Source: Limnanthes douglasii subsp. nivea (Eukaryota; Streptophyta; Magnoliopsida; Brassicales; Limnanthaceae). From it: DNA of 64,000 nt. Numbering within the stretch: the stretch's first letter is position 1; each line of letters begins with the position of its first letter. The position numbers and the translations under genes are program-made. The DNA lies in NCBI GenBank assembly GCA_036936605.1, contig JAUPFV010000005.1, positions 236,001,770-236,065,769 of the forward strand, written 5' to 3'. Positions 24,418 to 36,339 of this stretch are shown one piece after another. The notes under the pieces are model-generated. The model did no database searches and was not told where the DNA came from. It saw only the letters and a list, made by a program, of their open reading frames with translations.

Positions 24418-24447
24418 CACTATTAGATAAACTGGCTTTCACAATGC
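24418..24447. repeat. CACTA terminal inverted repeat, left (3') end
   Basis: Starts CACTATTAGATAAACTGG. It pairs with 34480-34509 at 23 of 30 positions, with the first 14 bases differing at one position. Confidence 0.8.
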
Positions 24448-24457
24448 CATGAGAACG

Positions 24458-24960
24458 ATGAATATCGTTTCGAGCCCGTTGCAATAACCCTTTGTAATGG
24501 ATCCGAGACCGGAAGAGGCGGTTGTGTTAAGTGGGGTCAATAACCAAACTCAGTTACCACCATAAATCTTTTGGTACAGTTTCGTAATGAGTGTCTTTGA
24601 AAAATTAGACCCGGATGAAACCAGGTCACGTCGTTATAAGATTTGTTGTAATTTTATGGCACTAATTTATCGAAACGATTAAGTCTGTTAGTCTGTCCTT
24701 CGTCGCAACGATCGTTGCACCTCTGTTTCATGATAACTAAATGTTGAATTGCAAGATTTGTTGCGATTCCACTGTACTTACTTATCGAAATGGTTAAGTA
24801 TGTTAGTCTCCATCGTTGTAATGGTCGTTGCACTTATGTTGCATAATAACTAACAGTGTTGCACTTATGTTGGAAATGATCTGAAATTAATTTCCAATTC
24901 ACTTTCTGTTGTTGCAGAGTGTTTCTCACCTGTTGTAACGTTGGTTGCACTGCCGATATA
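24458..24960. repeat. CACTA subterminal repeat region (left)
   Basis: Contains many copies, in both orientations, of a motif around CGTTGCA, CGTCGCAACGATCGTTGC, GTTGTAACGTTGGTTGC and similar. In En/Spm elements short subterminal motifs of this kind are the binding sites of the TNPA protein. The right end has fewer and more scattered copies (for example TTTTGCAACGATA, TTTTCAACGAACC and ATCAACGAATTG on the minus strand). Confidence 0.65.
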
Positions 24961-26110
24961 TGCCCGTTGTTAAATATAACTAGACATTTCAAAAATAGGA
25001 TAGCTATGCAGGGGCTGCATAGTTACCCAGCTACATTTTTTTATTCCAAAATTAAAATATAATAAACTACTAAAAAGACGATTCATCAATATGATAGGAA
25101 ATAAATTGACATTCAAATAAAACTTTCCTATAGCTATATCTTGATGGCTTCAACTTGATACATCTTATCCTTCTGTTCTTTAATCCTCTGTATTTGTTTT
25201 TTCTTCTCCCTTCCAGTGTCTTGTGATACATGTACAAAATATATCGATTCATGTTTTATTAGATACACAATTAAGGACATAATAAAGAAATAACTAAGAT
25301 AATCAGGCAGAAACTGGTCTATTGGAAAGCATGCACATATTGCTCAACGAGATAATTTGTAAGTAAAAAATAAGAAAGGATTGGCTGCAAACTCGTCGAT
25401 TCTAGTGAAAAATTTATGCGATTAATTTAGCAAACCTAGTCGAAGTGGCATGTCACTTAATATTGCAACAAAATAAATTTGGCAACGTAACCTATATTAA
25501 GCAACAAGTGACCTCGACTGGTCCTAAAACACCAATTGTGCATACTGTTTTTGCGGCCCAGTAATCTTGTGTTCTTGAAGTCTATAAAGGCGCTATAAAA
25601 CTTTGGATATTTCAGGAATACAAGATGATTGGGCTCTCAAACCGGTACATGTACAAAAATATGTTGATTACAGTGGAAACACAACTAATTATACAACGAA
25701 AAAGGTCACCATTATAAGACAACAACTAACATGTACTAAGCCACACATTACTCCACAAGATTATTTCTACAACAAGTTATCAGGCCACCAAGAGCACAGA
25801 TTGTCAATGAAACCAATGCTTATGTATTCTGTCTATTTAACCGCTATAACTTTGAAGACTACAAAAATACAAGATCAGTGGTCTCAATGACAAATTTTGC
25901 ACTTATAAGACTTAGGAAACGAAGTCCAAGTGGGACTCTCCCTCTATATATGTATATATTATTGGTAAACCCTTCGGTGACTTCTAAAATATGGAATGAG
26001 TAACCCATATTGAAGGAGTAGCCACCTCGACTTGTCCTAAAACAATAACTGAACAAGTCTTCACACTTTATTCCACATAATTGTTGTAAACTTTGTTTTG
26101 ACTATATTGG

Positions 26111-26217
26111 CCATGGTGTCATTGGAGTTGGAGGATTCCACTCAAGCTTCGAAACAAAATTTGTTTTGAACAAATTTACCGAAGCTGGAGGGGATTCCCC
26201 TACTCCCAATGGCATCA
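26111..26217 (+). other. MicroRNA-like imperfect foldback
   Basis: The left arm (26111-26151) and right arm (26180-26217) are reverse complements over about 37 bases with scattered single mismatches and almost no bulges. The inner part contains its own AAACAAAATTTGTTTT-type palindrome, which forms the loop. The right arm holds the phrase GATTCCCCTACTCCCAATGG. Its CCTACTCC core recalls the miR482/miR2118 superfamily, but the flanking bases do not match those families well, so the similarity may be chance. The structure has the size and pairing expected of a short plant microRNA or hairpin-siRNA precursor. No expression evidence is available. Confidence 0.4.
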
Positions 26218-26440
26218 ACCAATGTTTTCACAACAATTATCTCCCTAAACAACATCATGACCAATAAAAACAATTAACATATGTATAAACCCTAAACATC
26301 ACTACAAATTGAATCCAACACACTGGCATAAACCTAAACAACATTGTGACAATTCACTAAAACAACATTTTGAGCTATACAAATGGAATCCTAACACAAA
26401 GGCATAAACCTAAATAACATTCTCAAAATTAAAACATATT

Positions 26441-26925
26441 AACACATGAAGTAATTATCAAGAAAAATAGCAGCGCATACACTTGATATATGTCAACATA
26501 GAGGCATAAAAATGAACACAAAGACACAGGTACTATAAAACATTTTAACACATGAAACATCTTAGCAAATAGGCATAACATGAATTAATTTTCAAGAAAA
26601 ATAACAACATACACATAATATTTCTCAACGCAGAGGCATAAACATCAGCAGATATTCAAGACACAGGCACTATAAAACATATTAACACATTAAGTAATTA
26701 TCAAGCAAAACAACGGCACATACACTTGATATTTATCAACACAAAGCTATAAAAATGAACACAAACACCTAAGCACTATACAATATTTTAACACATGAAA
26801 CATCTTAACAAATAGGAACAACATGAATTAATTATCAAGCAAAACAACAGCATACACATAATATTTATCAACACATAGGCATAAACATCAATACTAACAG
26901 AATTTAAAATCAAACAAACGATCGA
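26441..26925. repeat. 243-bp tandem duplication
   Basis: AACACATGAAGTAATTATCA at 26441 recurs as AACACATTAAGTAATTATCA at 26684, followed by matching sequence through a second half-unit (TTTTAACACATGAAACATCT near 26541 and 26788). Each 243-bp unit is itself made of two related halves that share an AGGCATAAACATCA-like phrase. It lies in the non-coding 3' part of the CACTA element. Confidence 0.8.
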
Positions 26926-27654
26926 TGGACACATAGAGGCATAAACAATAACCTAAATAACATTTAGAACAAAATAAAAAATTGACAGACGCGTGAAGGC
27001 ATACAAATAAACCTAAACAACATTTAGAACAAAAAAAGACCATTGACAGACCCATAACTTATGGAGTTAAGGATAAAAAGTATAAATAGATTCACCAATC
27101 GACAACATACATATGGTTACTCGAGCAATAGGCTGAGCTTTGTTCAGCGAGAACCTACAAATTCTTACTCAAGCAACAAACTGAGCTTTGTTTATCGAGA
27201 ACGTATCTAGTAGCAAGAGGTGAAAAGATAAGAAGGTTTTTGATTTAGGGTTTTACAATAAGTGAGGCAGTAGTATATATATATTAGATAGGGACAGAAT
27301 TAGGTTTAAAGTATAATAATTAAATATTAGTCTGTGTGAAAGAGGTGAAAATATGGATAGTAATTAATGTAGTTTTTATTAACAATGCATTGCTCAAGGG
27401 TATCTATTTCGTTGCATAAATGAAAATTGTGGAAAAAATAGTCAAGTTACAGTACAGATACACCCAGTCCTGCCTAAAATAAATAGCGTACAACCAGCAA
27501 AATATAAAGCTGAATCTACTACTCATACTCACAATTAGTAAATTAAACATACCATATTGATAACATCAAATTCGTCAACTCTACAAATAGATTCAAATTC
27601 ATCAATATTGACATCTAATATACAATATTAAGTAACATTTTTAATTAGTCAAAA

Positions 27655-30600
27655 TCAATATCGTATTGATCACCGTTTACATTATCTATGTCATCGTCAT
27701 CACTAACAAACTCATCATTAAACTCTTTTGTTTCAACAATCTCAAAATGTCCAGGATCAAACAAGATAATTAAGATCATTAGGTCCATATCGGATTGTAG
27801 CGGCACTGACAGAGGCATTTCAGATTCTTGGAAGACTTTTTGTTGTGTTGTTTCAGTAATTAATACTTATTCTCCATCGTCGGTCGGAATAACATATGTC
27901 ATGTCTATTCTATTCCGGGCCCTTGTCTTGCATACAACTACCCATTCTTTATGAGATGCTTTTTTGATACGTAATCTAAATAATAGAATTGCCGAGCTTG
28001 AGCAGCCAATATGAATGGATCATGTTGTGACATCCGACTTCTTCGACGAAATTCTATCAAACCATTTGTAGGGTGAATTCGCATGTTCTTTCTATCATTA
28101 CTAAACTAATGGCATTTGAAAAAACATAATCGATTCCATCAACCCACCATAGGACACCTCCCAAATTTATGTTATTTGTTCATAGTAGTCTAACATATCA
28201 GCACCATATGTCCCCTCAACCATGACACCACTTTTGTTTGTCTTATGTCGTCTTCCATGTTTTGTGTTGAAGAGGTAACCATTGGTGTAATATCCCTCGA
28301 ACTTGCGAATCTCAAAATAGGACTATTGGCAAAATTTTGATATACGACAGTTTAATGTATCGATGTTTGTACTAACCTAAGAATAAACATGGAAGAAGGT
28401 AATTCATGATAATCACTAAAAACAAGAAACCAACACTAATTTATAACTTACTAATACTGCTCAAACGGTATTGAAATAATTGCTGGAAATGCAAGGAGCT
28501 AGGTACTAAAAATTACACAAAATGTCATTCTTATGCTAAATGAAACTACTCCAACAAAAATCAGAATTACTGCCGCAAAACAATGAGTTCACACCAGCAG
28601 AAACATCATAACATATACATTTGAATTTGATATTATATGTTGTTAAACAAAATGAAAGCAAAAAAATAGTGATTAAACAAAAAATTAACAAGTATAGTGA
28701 ATATTGCATATTCTTCCAGCCAAAGACCAAAGCTCTTAATGAAGTATTGATCGAGCTCTGCTGCAGTAAAATCGGGATTGAGTTTACGAAGCTATGCATC
28801 GTAAGAGATGTAAAATAAACATTAGATTGCAATTTTTATATCGTGGCATATCAATAAAAACCCACTCAATAATATTGGAAATTTCAGGGTTATTCTTCAA
28901 GACATATATGTGTAACAGGTTTGAATATTTTTCAGACAAATATTCAGACTTCTTCCTGCCTCTCTTTGGTCTGTACGGGTGCCGAAAGATTGATAAACGT
29001 TCGCCAGCCTCCTCTTTGTCTCCATCGTCATTCCTCGGTGGTTGTCCCTAATTTGTCCGCACATTTTCATCTAGATATATCCCACAAAATGATGAGACCT
29101 CTTTGCGAAGGTATGCTTGTGAGATTGATCCTTCAATATATGTTTTTTGAGTCACCACGAGTTTCAGCTTACCAAGATACCTAACCAGGTTTAAACCGAG
29201 GCTTGCATCGATTAATTCGTAACCCAAAAAACATAAACATTTACTAAAACCAATAAAAAAGAACTTATGATTCAAAAGGATACAACCACCAACATTGACA
29301 AGGTCCACAATTAAGTGCTTCATATGACAATTGAATCAGAAGATTCTCCAGCTTGCATATTATTTGCGCTATATTTTCTCCAAAAAAATGACACAAAGCA
29401 ACTACTGCCTCCCATATTGGATTAGATAACAAATTACGAAAGGAAACGGGTAATAATTTCTCCATAAGGATATGACAATCATGGATTTTCAAGCCACCAA
29501 AACCCTCTACATCTGTGCAGTGTGAGAGATTGCTTGTAGAACCGTCCAGTAGCTTCAAATTTCCTAGCCATGTTCGAACAACCTGTTGTGGGTCTTTGTT
29601 AAGTACATAATTAGCCCTTGGTTTAAACTTTCCTAACCTTGGTCATCGATCAGATTCAAATAGCTCCTTGCGCATGAATCCTCTATATCTCCCATAGTTT
29701 TTGTATTGTCCTTAGTCTTTGATTTAACATCCATGATAGTAAATATCATGTTCTCCAACTAGATTTTCTCAGTATGCATCAGGTCTATATTTTGCCTAAT
29801 TAGATTGTCCTTATCGTAAAGTAGCTCCCAGATAATTCTTTTCTTTGTCCAATGATGTTCTGCACCATATCTCTGTGACTTGCGCTTGCGACTGAATTCA
29901 CGGAAGTAATTCAGAGGAGTGGCCTGTAGAGCAGAATCTAGTGTTTCTGCCCCGGTAAGTTGCTCGTTTTCAACTACATGTGTAATCATCTTGCCTTTCA
30001 AAAATGCAAATATATTCTTCATGTCTGGGTGGTCCTTACGTAGAAACTCCCGATGACAATCAAACCAACATACCTTCTTACCTCTCGCAAGGTAGTGTAT
30101 ATTTGTTTTAGTCATACAATACGGGCATGCCAATTTATCGTGCGTACTCCAACCAGATAATATTCCATAAGCGGGGAATTCATTGATCGTCCATATTAGC
30201 GCTACTCGCATCGTTAAATTGACTCGGATCATTGTACGTCATAACACCATCACCCTATAGGTGCTTAAGCTCGTCGACTAATGGACATATGAACACACCA
30301 AGATCTCTTCCTGAACTGCGAGGATCGGGTATTATAAGTGCTATAAAAATGTAAGGATCATTCATGCATAAACCAAGTGGCAGATTGTAAACGCACACCA
30401 TCACCGGCCAGCAAGAGTAATTTCTTGCAAACTTATCAAATAGATTGAATCCATCAGTACATAAGCCAACTATCACATTACGTGGTTCTAATGCAAACTC
30501 TGGATGATAATTATCGAAATGCTTCCACGCCCCACCATGTCTTGGGTGTGTCATGAATCCGTCAACATATGGATTATGATAGTGTCATGTCATATTCTTA

Positions 30601-31417
30601 GTATTCTTTCCCAACATATACAACCTTTGCAGTCTATGTCCTATGGGAAAGTAATTTAGCACCTTTTGAGCTACACTTTATCTTGTATTAGATTCTATTT
30701 TGTTACACCACTTACTGCACTCCAAACAACACTCGAGGCTAGCTGTATCTCCATAAAACAACAAACAATCGTTAACGGATGCGTCTATTTTTTGGTGAGG
30801 CAGACGAAGAGACATCAACAACCTTTTGCTTACAAATATGTAGAAGGACTTCTGTTATATTTATCTAGTATTATTCGTCTCATAATAGACACATAGCGCT
30901 TGTGGTTCTGCTTGGAAATCCTTGACTCAGATTTCAAGTTGATAAGTTTGGACACCAGCGCTAACTTAGACATTGTAGTGCAACCTTCATAAACTGTTTC
31001 ATCAGCATCACAAAACAGCTTGTAGTATGCAACAACAATCCCATTTGGAGCATCACCCTCGTTGATGGGCTCCTTGAATCCCAAAGCATCACATACTATC
31101 TCATAATATTCATCCCCAACAAATTGGTTAGCAAGAATTCCTTGAGAATTATCCGCACTCCCTAAACTCTCTCCATGATATACCCAACAATAGTAGTCTT
31201 CCAAAAATCCATGTCTCACTATATGCTCTTGCACTATATCAGTTGCATTGGGTAAGTATTTTTTATTTTGATAAGGACACAATATCAAAGTACTCTCTTC
31301 TACGAAACTTGTGTGCATCTGAGCTTGTGAAATAAATTCATCGACACCAACAATAGTCTTGGTAATATTTAAACGACGATACATCCACTCACGAGTAGTT
31401 GGAATATCAGTAGGCAT
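27655..31417 (-). pseudogene. TNP2-like (TNPD) CACTA transposase, disrupted
   Basis: The start at 31417 (MPTDIPTTREWMYRRL) leads into the transposase-associated domain (GVDEFI, then ILCPYQNKKYLPNATDIVQE). Next comes the TNP2/Transposase_21 core: DASVNDCLLFYGDTASLECC (about 30780-30730), KVLNYFPIGHRLQRL (about 30655), GGAWKHFDNYHPEFAL then RNVIVGLCTDGFN (30530-30440), WTINEFPAYGILSGWST (30190-30140) and IDLMHTEK (about 29770). DUF4218 follows (GLKIHDCHILMEKLLPVSF, about 29490-29435), then TYIEGSISQAYLRKEV (about 29125-29080). The C-terminus keeps DPFILAAQARQFYYLDY (about 28020-27970) and an acidic tail to a TAA at 27655. At least three stops (near 30830, 30680 and 30585) and several frame changes make it inactive. 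In En/Spm elements this protein cuts the ends together with TNPA. Confidence 0.88.
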
Positions 31418-32400
31418 ATAAAAAGATCATGTGATTCGTAATAAAAATTGTAAGACACTAGCTATGATAGTCGTACTAGATTCGAATAAAGACATAATAA
31501 ATAGATTAACCTAGCACAATGTATTTAGGTAACTAAATTTACATCAGGAAACTTAGAATTAGAGCAAGCATATGAGCTCATAGTCATTATAGTAGCAACC
31601 AACAATCAAAATCGAAAAAAAGATTGGGAAGTACAAATACTCACCTATTGATTAAAGCTCTCGATATGGTAATATAAAGCTGAGGTGAAGAGGATGGACT
31701 ATATTTTTGCTATGCAAAGAGGATGGACTTATTTTTTGCGCAAACTCTCTCGTAACTAGTTTCAACTCTAGAGTCAACTGGGTTATGCTATCAGTTCTAC
31801 AGTCAACGGGGTGATGCGAAGAGACCTGTAGGTTTGGTTTTGAGCTTTCAGATAGTTAATTCCTACTACTATTAGCATTTACGTTAGATTTATCATTACT
31901 ACTTGTTTTTCAATTTACATCATCTACTTTTTTTCAATTTGCACTATTGTATATAGACTCAATTTACCGTGTAATTAAGTTCTATGAAACCAAAATGTAG
32001 TGTTATTATTAACTACTATGTATAGTTTGTACAATAAAAATGATACCTATATTCAATTTTGTAAACCAAGTATTCAAACAAAATTAGTCAAAATTGTTGA
32101 ATTAATAAATTATATTAACACTAAGTCTGATTTGGGGAAATTTAGTTATGGTAGATCATAAGTTATGCTATTAATTGAAATAATTCAACTACAACTACAA
32201 AAACAAGAAGATTTGGGTAAAACATTAGATACATATAATAATAGAAGTTATGTGTACATTAAGTTATGATCAAACATAAAACAAGTATTCAAAGTACACA
32301 ATAACTAAAGTTGGTGTACAACATACACCCAAACCCCAATACATCATACAAAACAACAGCCGAAAATGTCTGATTACCACATAAAATATAAAAAAACTAA

Positions 32401-34015
32401 TCAATTTGGAGAATAACCTTTAGTACCATCACCATTACAATCTTCGCTGCCATCACCAACACTTGCATTATTATTATTCCCATTGTCGAACCAATTCACG
32501 TCACCCGACATAATCTTCTCCGCAATATCACATTTAGAATGTACAGTAAGAATTTTGATAGCTTTCTCAAGCATCACCATCATCTCCGATATCTTCTCAT
32601 TCTTGAACACTAAATTTTTTGCTTCCTCACAACCCAAAACAGAATAGATTGATCCTTGTGATGAACTCCCCCCAACGATTTTATAAGAATGCTTGACTAG
32701 TCCTGTTCCAATTAAACGCCATATCCTCTTTCTCGATTTCATCGTTGGATGAGACAAGAACAGGAGTGGATCATCAACAGATTATGGGTCAGCGTCGTCA
32801 CCATGTTTTGACCTGACCGCTTGTTTCCACTCGTCCTATAATTTTCGGAACACAATTAAAGACATTTATTAGTTATGCATGAAATAATTAAAACATATAA
32901 CTATATGAAGTACATTGACAAGGTCAAAAGAAGAATTACACTAAGAAGGAAATCACATTGTACAAACAAGGAAATAACCACATGAAAATATATAAAACCA
33001 ACACTCACAACACGTCAGAAACCGTATTGTGAAACATATATAGAAATTATCGTTCGACAATGGCAAGAAAACAAAAAATAATTAGTAATCCTACTATGCA
33101 ACATATGTAGACAATGTCATTCAAAATTCTAAGCACACACAAACAATTAGTAATCGTACTATGCAACATATATAGACAATATCTTTTGGAATCCACAAGA
33201 ACTTGCATACAATTTTTAATCCTACTATGCAACATGTATACACAATGATCAACTAAACCAAATATACAAGATACTGCATACATATACATATAATCTTATA
33301 AGATATTGATTTGACCAAAAAATACTGTGATTTTAAAAGACGAGGGGTTCACAAATATCGACATAGCATTGCCTTGGCCATCTTTCTTGTCGTGCGTAAA
33401 CCTCAGGTGTTTGGCCACCGACCATTTCTCCGGTTTCCTCAAACTGCACCAGAGGGTAAAAATTAATATATTAAAAACACAAACTCAACTTAAATTCAAA
33501 GTAATTAAAAATACTTACATGATAACTAACTGATCGGGAATGGCTCCTCGACCCACCAGTATGAGTCCCCGCCCCACCATGATGAGCTTTGATATTTCTC
33601 GAATTTGTTTTCGAAAACTTCATCTGCTTGGGACTACGCCATAAATCAACCCACGACATTGCAATGCTTGACCACTATCTCTTGATCAATACCAACGTCC
33701 TATCCGTTAACTTCCTCTTGAACTTCACCAACCTCCTTTTGTTTCACTTCCTCTTGATCGGCGCCACCCTCCTCTTGCTCCACTTCTATTTGCTCGTCGG
33801 CCTCCTCATCTGTATTTTCCCTCTCATCTTCCCCCTTATCAATATCTTTATGCTCCTCTTCTAAACTCTCTACGGATTTTGTAGTCCTCAACTATACTTT
33901 GAAAGGTAGGAAGGTGAGATGTGCTTGGTTCAGATGGGCTGGGAATCAGCGGAGAGTCACCAAAGTCTATCTTCGGTGAAGTGCTAAGACAGGTCTTAGA
34001 TGCAGAAACATCCAT
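32401..34015 (-). pseudogene. TNPA-like protein (plant transposase, Ptta/En/Spm family)
   Basis: The likely start at 34015 (MDVSASKTCL) gives a Ser/Pro-rich stretch. A frame change near 33885 leads to a strongly acidic Glu/Asp region (33891-33700). Next, FSKTNSRNIKAHHGGAGTHT and SRSHSRSVSYHV (about 33610-33500) form the conserved basic block of the PF03004-type domain, ending at a GTAAGT donor. The following exon (about 33445-33350) carries EETGEMVGGQTPEVYA in one frame and THDKKDG in the next. A last exon (about 32830-32401) includes DEWKQAVRSKHGDD and the open stretch to TGA at 32401. Members of this family bind subterminal motifs. It lies upstream of the TNP2 gene on the same strand, the opposite of the usual En/Spm order. 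Confidence 0.75.
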
Positions 34016-34479
34016 AGTTGGATTAGCAATCGGAGTGGGAGTGAGAGTTGGATTGGTAGTAAGGATGAGAACTTGTTTGAGATAGGTATTCAGTCTTGTT
34101 AGAGAGAGAGAGAGAGAGTCAAAGAGTTAAGGGGGTCAAGTGGTTAAATTTAGGGCGGGGGTTAAAATAATTGGGTTAAATCAGATGGGTAAAAAATCGG
34201 CGGGGTAAATTATGGTAAATATTAGGCGCGGTTGAAAAATTCATTTAGCGTGCTAAATATTGTAGGCCCATGCGATGAAAACCCAACCCAATTCGTTGAT
34301 TAATTATATAAAAAAATCATTAAAACAATATCGTTGCAAAACCGTATCCACCGAGAATGTTACTCAATGAAATAATAGGTTCGTTGAAAAGTAGACACAT
34401 TTTTCATTAAATAGGTCAAAACAGATAGTTGTAGAAGAACGTTTCTATTTACAAAAAATTGGCAACCAGAAAACCGTAA

Positions 34480-34509
34480 GTATTGTAAAAAGTAATTTAT
34501 CCAATAGTG
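34480..34509. repeat. CACTA terminal inverted repeat, right (5') end
   Basis: On the minus strand starts CACTATTGGATAAATTAC. Inverted partner of 24418-24447. Confidence 0.8.
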
Positions 34510-35285
34510 TAAGCGACGTTCATATCTTCCTTACAGACAAAGACAAAGCTTGCTCAGATTATTCGCTAATATAAATGGCTTAACAAGACTTGGTCTGTGT
34601 CGATTAGATTAAACAAGTGATAATTGTTGTTATTTATCGGTACCGGTATGTAATTATAGTGGTAATACTCTTCAGTTGTTTTGGATATACTCTTGAAGAT
34701 TCAAGGAGAAGAAGTCAAGTGAGTAGTAGTAGTGATACGTTTAAGGGGCTCTGTTCTTATTCTCTAAGAACATAGTATAGAATTCTTGATCCTAAAGCTT
34801 TAATGGATGAATTCAACGATTTCTAACCCATTTGACTACATTTTTACTATGGAGGAAGGCGAGATCTCACCCTCAATCACGTCGATTAACATATCAAGAT
34901 CATCACCGGAAAATCTGCCTTCGGTTGACACGAACTTTTCTCTGTTATGAAGAAAACCCAGTCTTCATTCGATAAGGAATTTACTTTGCTCAGGAATACA
35001 AACCAAACTTATTCTCATATCGATCCATCAAGTAATGGAAACTGATATCCCAAGCTGATTGGAGACAACACCAACATAAGGGTTAACGTTGCATTTGAAG
35101 AATCAAACAAAGGGAAACTAAATATCAGGGAACCTTCTACTTCTATTCTTTCATACACGGAAACTGTGAAACCAAGAATCAAAGAATTCTAGCATAATAA
35201 CGTAACCGTTTCTCACAACAATGATCATCTAGTTATTACCTTTGAGGCAAATGATAAAGATTCTCTTCTGAGACTATCAAGTTAA

Positions 35286-36137
35286 TTGGAAAATTTGATT
35301 CTGGCAAAACCAACGTTGGAAACCATCATAAACTTCTTGGGGAATTTCAAGTTTTCTGGGAATTTCAGTATCTCGATATGGGACTTTGTGCACATCTTTA
35401 TCGAATTTAATAATCTTGAAGAATTCAAGAAACTGTGGTCTAAAAATGTTTGGGTTGTTGGCAGCCAAACCCTGAGGCTCTTGAAGTGGACACCCCAATT
35501 CAATCCCAACCTTGAATGTCCTTTCACTCCAGTTTGGGCATCTCTCCTTAAACTTATTGAATTCATGTTCAATGAATTTACAATCAGTGAAATTTCTAAA
35601 GTTATAGGTACTTTTCTCAAGATCTGGGTCCCTTCAATCAATAGAGCAAAACAAAATTCCTGCAGAATCTGGGCTAAAATAGATATATCCAAACCTCTGA
35701 TCCAGAAGATCTTGATTATTTTTCTTGAGGAAGAAAGTCTCCAGGTTAATATTATCTATGAAAATCACCCTAGCTACTATAATTTGTGTTCTCAAATTGG
35801 TCATTCGAAAGATAACTGCAAAAAACATCTTGCCCAAACCATTCAAACCATTGTTACCTTGAACCGAATCCTTTCTAATACAAAAACTGACATTGGTACC
35901 ACTACCAAACTAAAATCCATTAGTATCAACAATGATGATATAGCTAAAGGCAGCGAGAATCATAATGATAACAATTATGTGTCTGCTGAAGGAAGTTTCT
36001 CTAAGCCTTACCTGGAAAATATCAGTTCTCAATCTATTAATCAAGAAGTCTCTTCAAGATCTAACGACTCAAACTCTATTTCCTTACCAAATGAATCTGA
36101 AACCATTGAAGCATTGCGAACGATTGAAAGAATATAA
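35286..36137 (+). pseudogene. LINE ORF1 (DUF4283 and zinc knuckle)
   Basis: Open for 283 codons. Residues about 15-75 (NFKFSGNFSISIWDFVHIFI to LRLLKWTPQFNPNLE) match DUF4283, the nucleic-acid-binding domain of plant L1 ORF1 proteins. Residues about 155-180 form the zinc knuckle, but it reads PSYYNLCSQIGHSKDNCKK: the first cysteine of the CCHC set is replaced by tyrosine, so metal binding should be lost. Coding continues upstream to about 34800 with stops (for example MEEGEISPSITSINI near 34850), so this ORF is the 3' two thirds of the original gene. The rest is Ser/Asn-rich linker. Confidence 0.8.
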
Positions 36138-36339
36138 TTGTTTATAGAGCAACAACCTCCTAATGATAACTCTTCCCTAACCAAAGAGAATGCAGGAAGT
36201 CTTCCAAGTTCACCTCTCAATGGTAACAATGATAAGGAAACCGAGTTTAAAAAGACTTAGATAAGGAAAAATAGGAAGGTTAAAATATGGAACACTAATC
36301 GCCTACTTAATCAAAATTGATCAAGCTCAAAAGAGCCAC

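Larger units (their letters stand above)
25000..27650. other. Non-coding 3' part of the CACTA element
   Basis: Between the TNP2 stop and the left subterminal region I find no convincing gene. Two copies of a CCTCGACTxGTCCTAAAACA phrase lie near 25531 and 26022. A foldback lies at 26111-26217 and a tandem duplication at 26441-26925. ORFs at 25603-25890 (plus) and 25859-26056 (minus) have no recognisable family. Confidence 0.55.
24418..34509 (-). mobile_element. CACTA (En/Spm) transposon, about 10.1 kb
   Basis: The left end begins CACTATTAGATAAACTGG at 24418. The right end, read on the minus strand from 34509, begins CACTATTGGATAAATTAC. The first 30 bases of the two ends agree at 23 positions and both start with the diagnostic CACTA. 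Both subterminal regions carry repeated GCAACGA/TCGTTGC-like motifs (24458-24960 and about 34200-34440). Inside, on the minus strand, lie a TNPA-like gene and a TNP2 gene, then about 3.2 kb of non-coding 3' sequence. The 3 bp just outside the ends (GCG and TAA) do not match, so the target duplication has mutated or the end has been rearranged. Both genes carry stops and frameshifts, so this copy cannot supply its own transposase. Confidence 0.82.

Noticed and set aside
26441..26925. CRISPR-like spaced repeats
   Set aside because: The units are long, imperfect and nested tandem copies in a plant transposon, not short identical repeats with unique spacers.
33047..33289. Minus-strand ORF with repeated YMLHS phrases
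   Set aside because: It comes from a degenerate local repeat (CTATGCAACATATATAGACAAT) in an intron-like part of the TNPA-like gene region.
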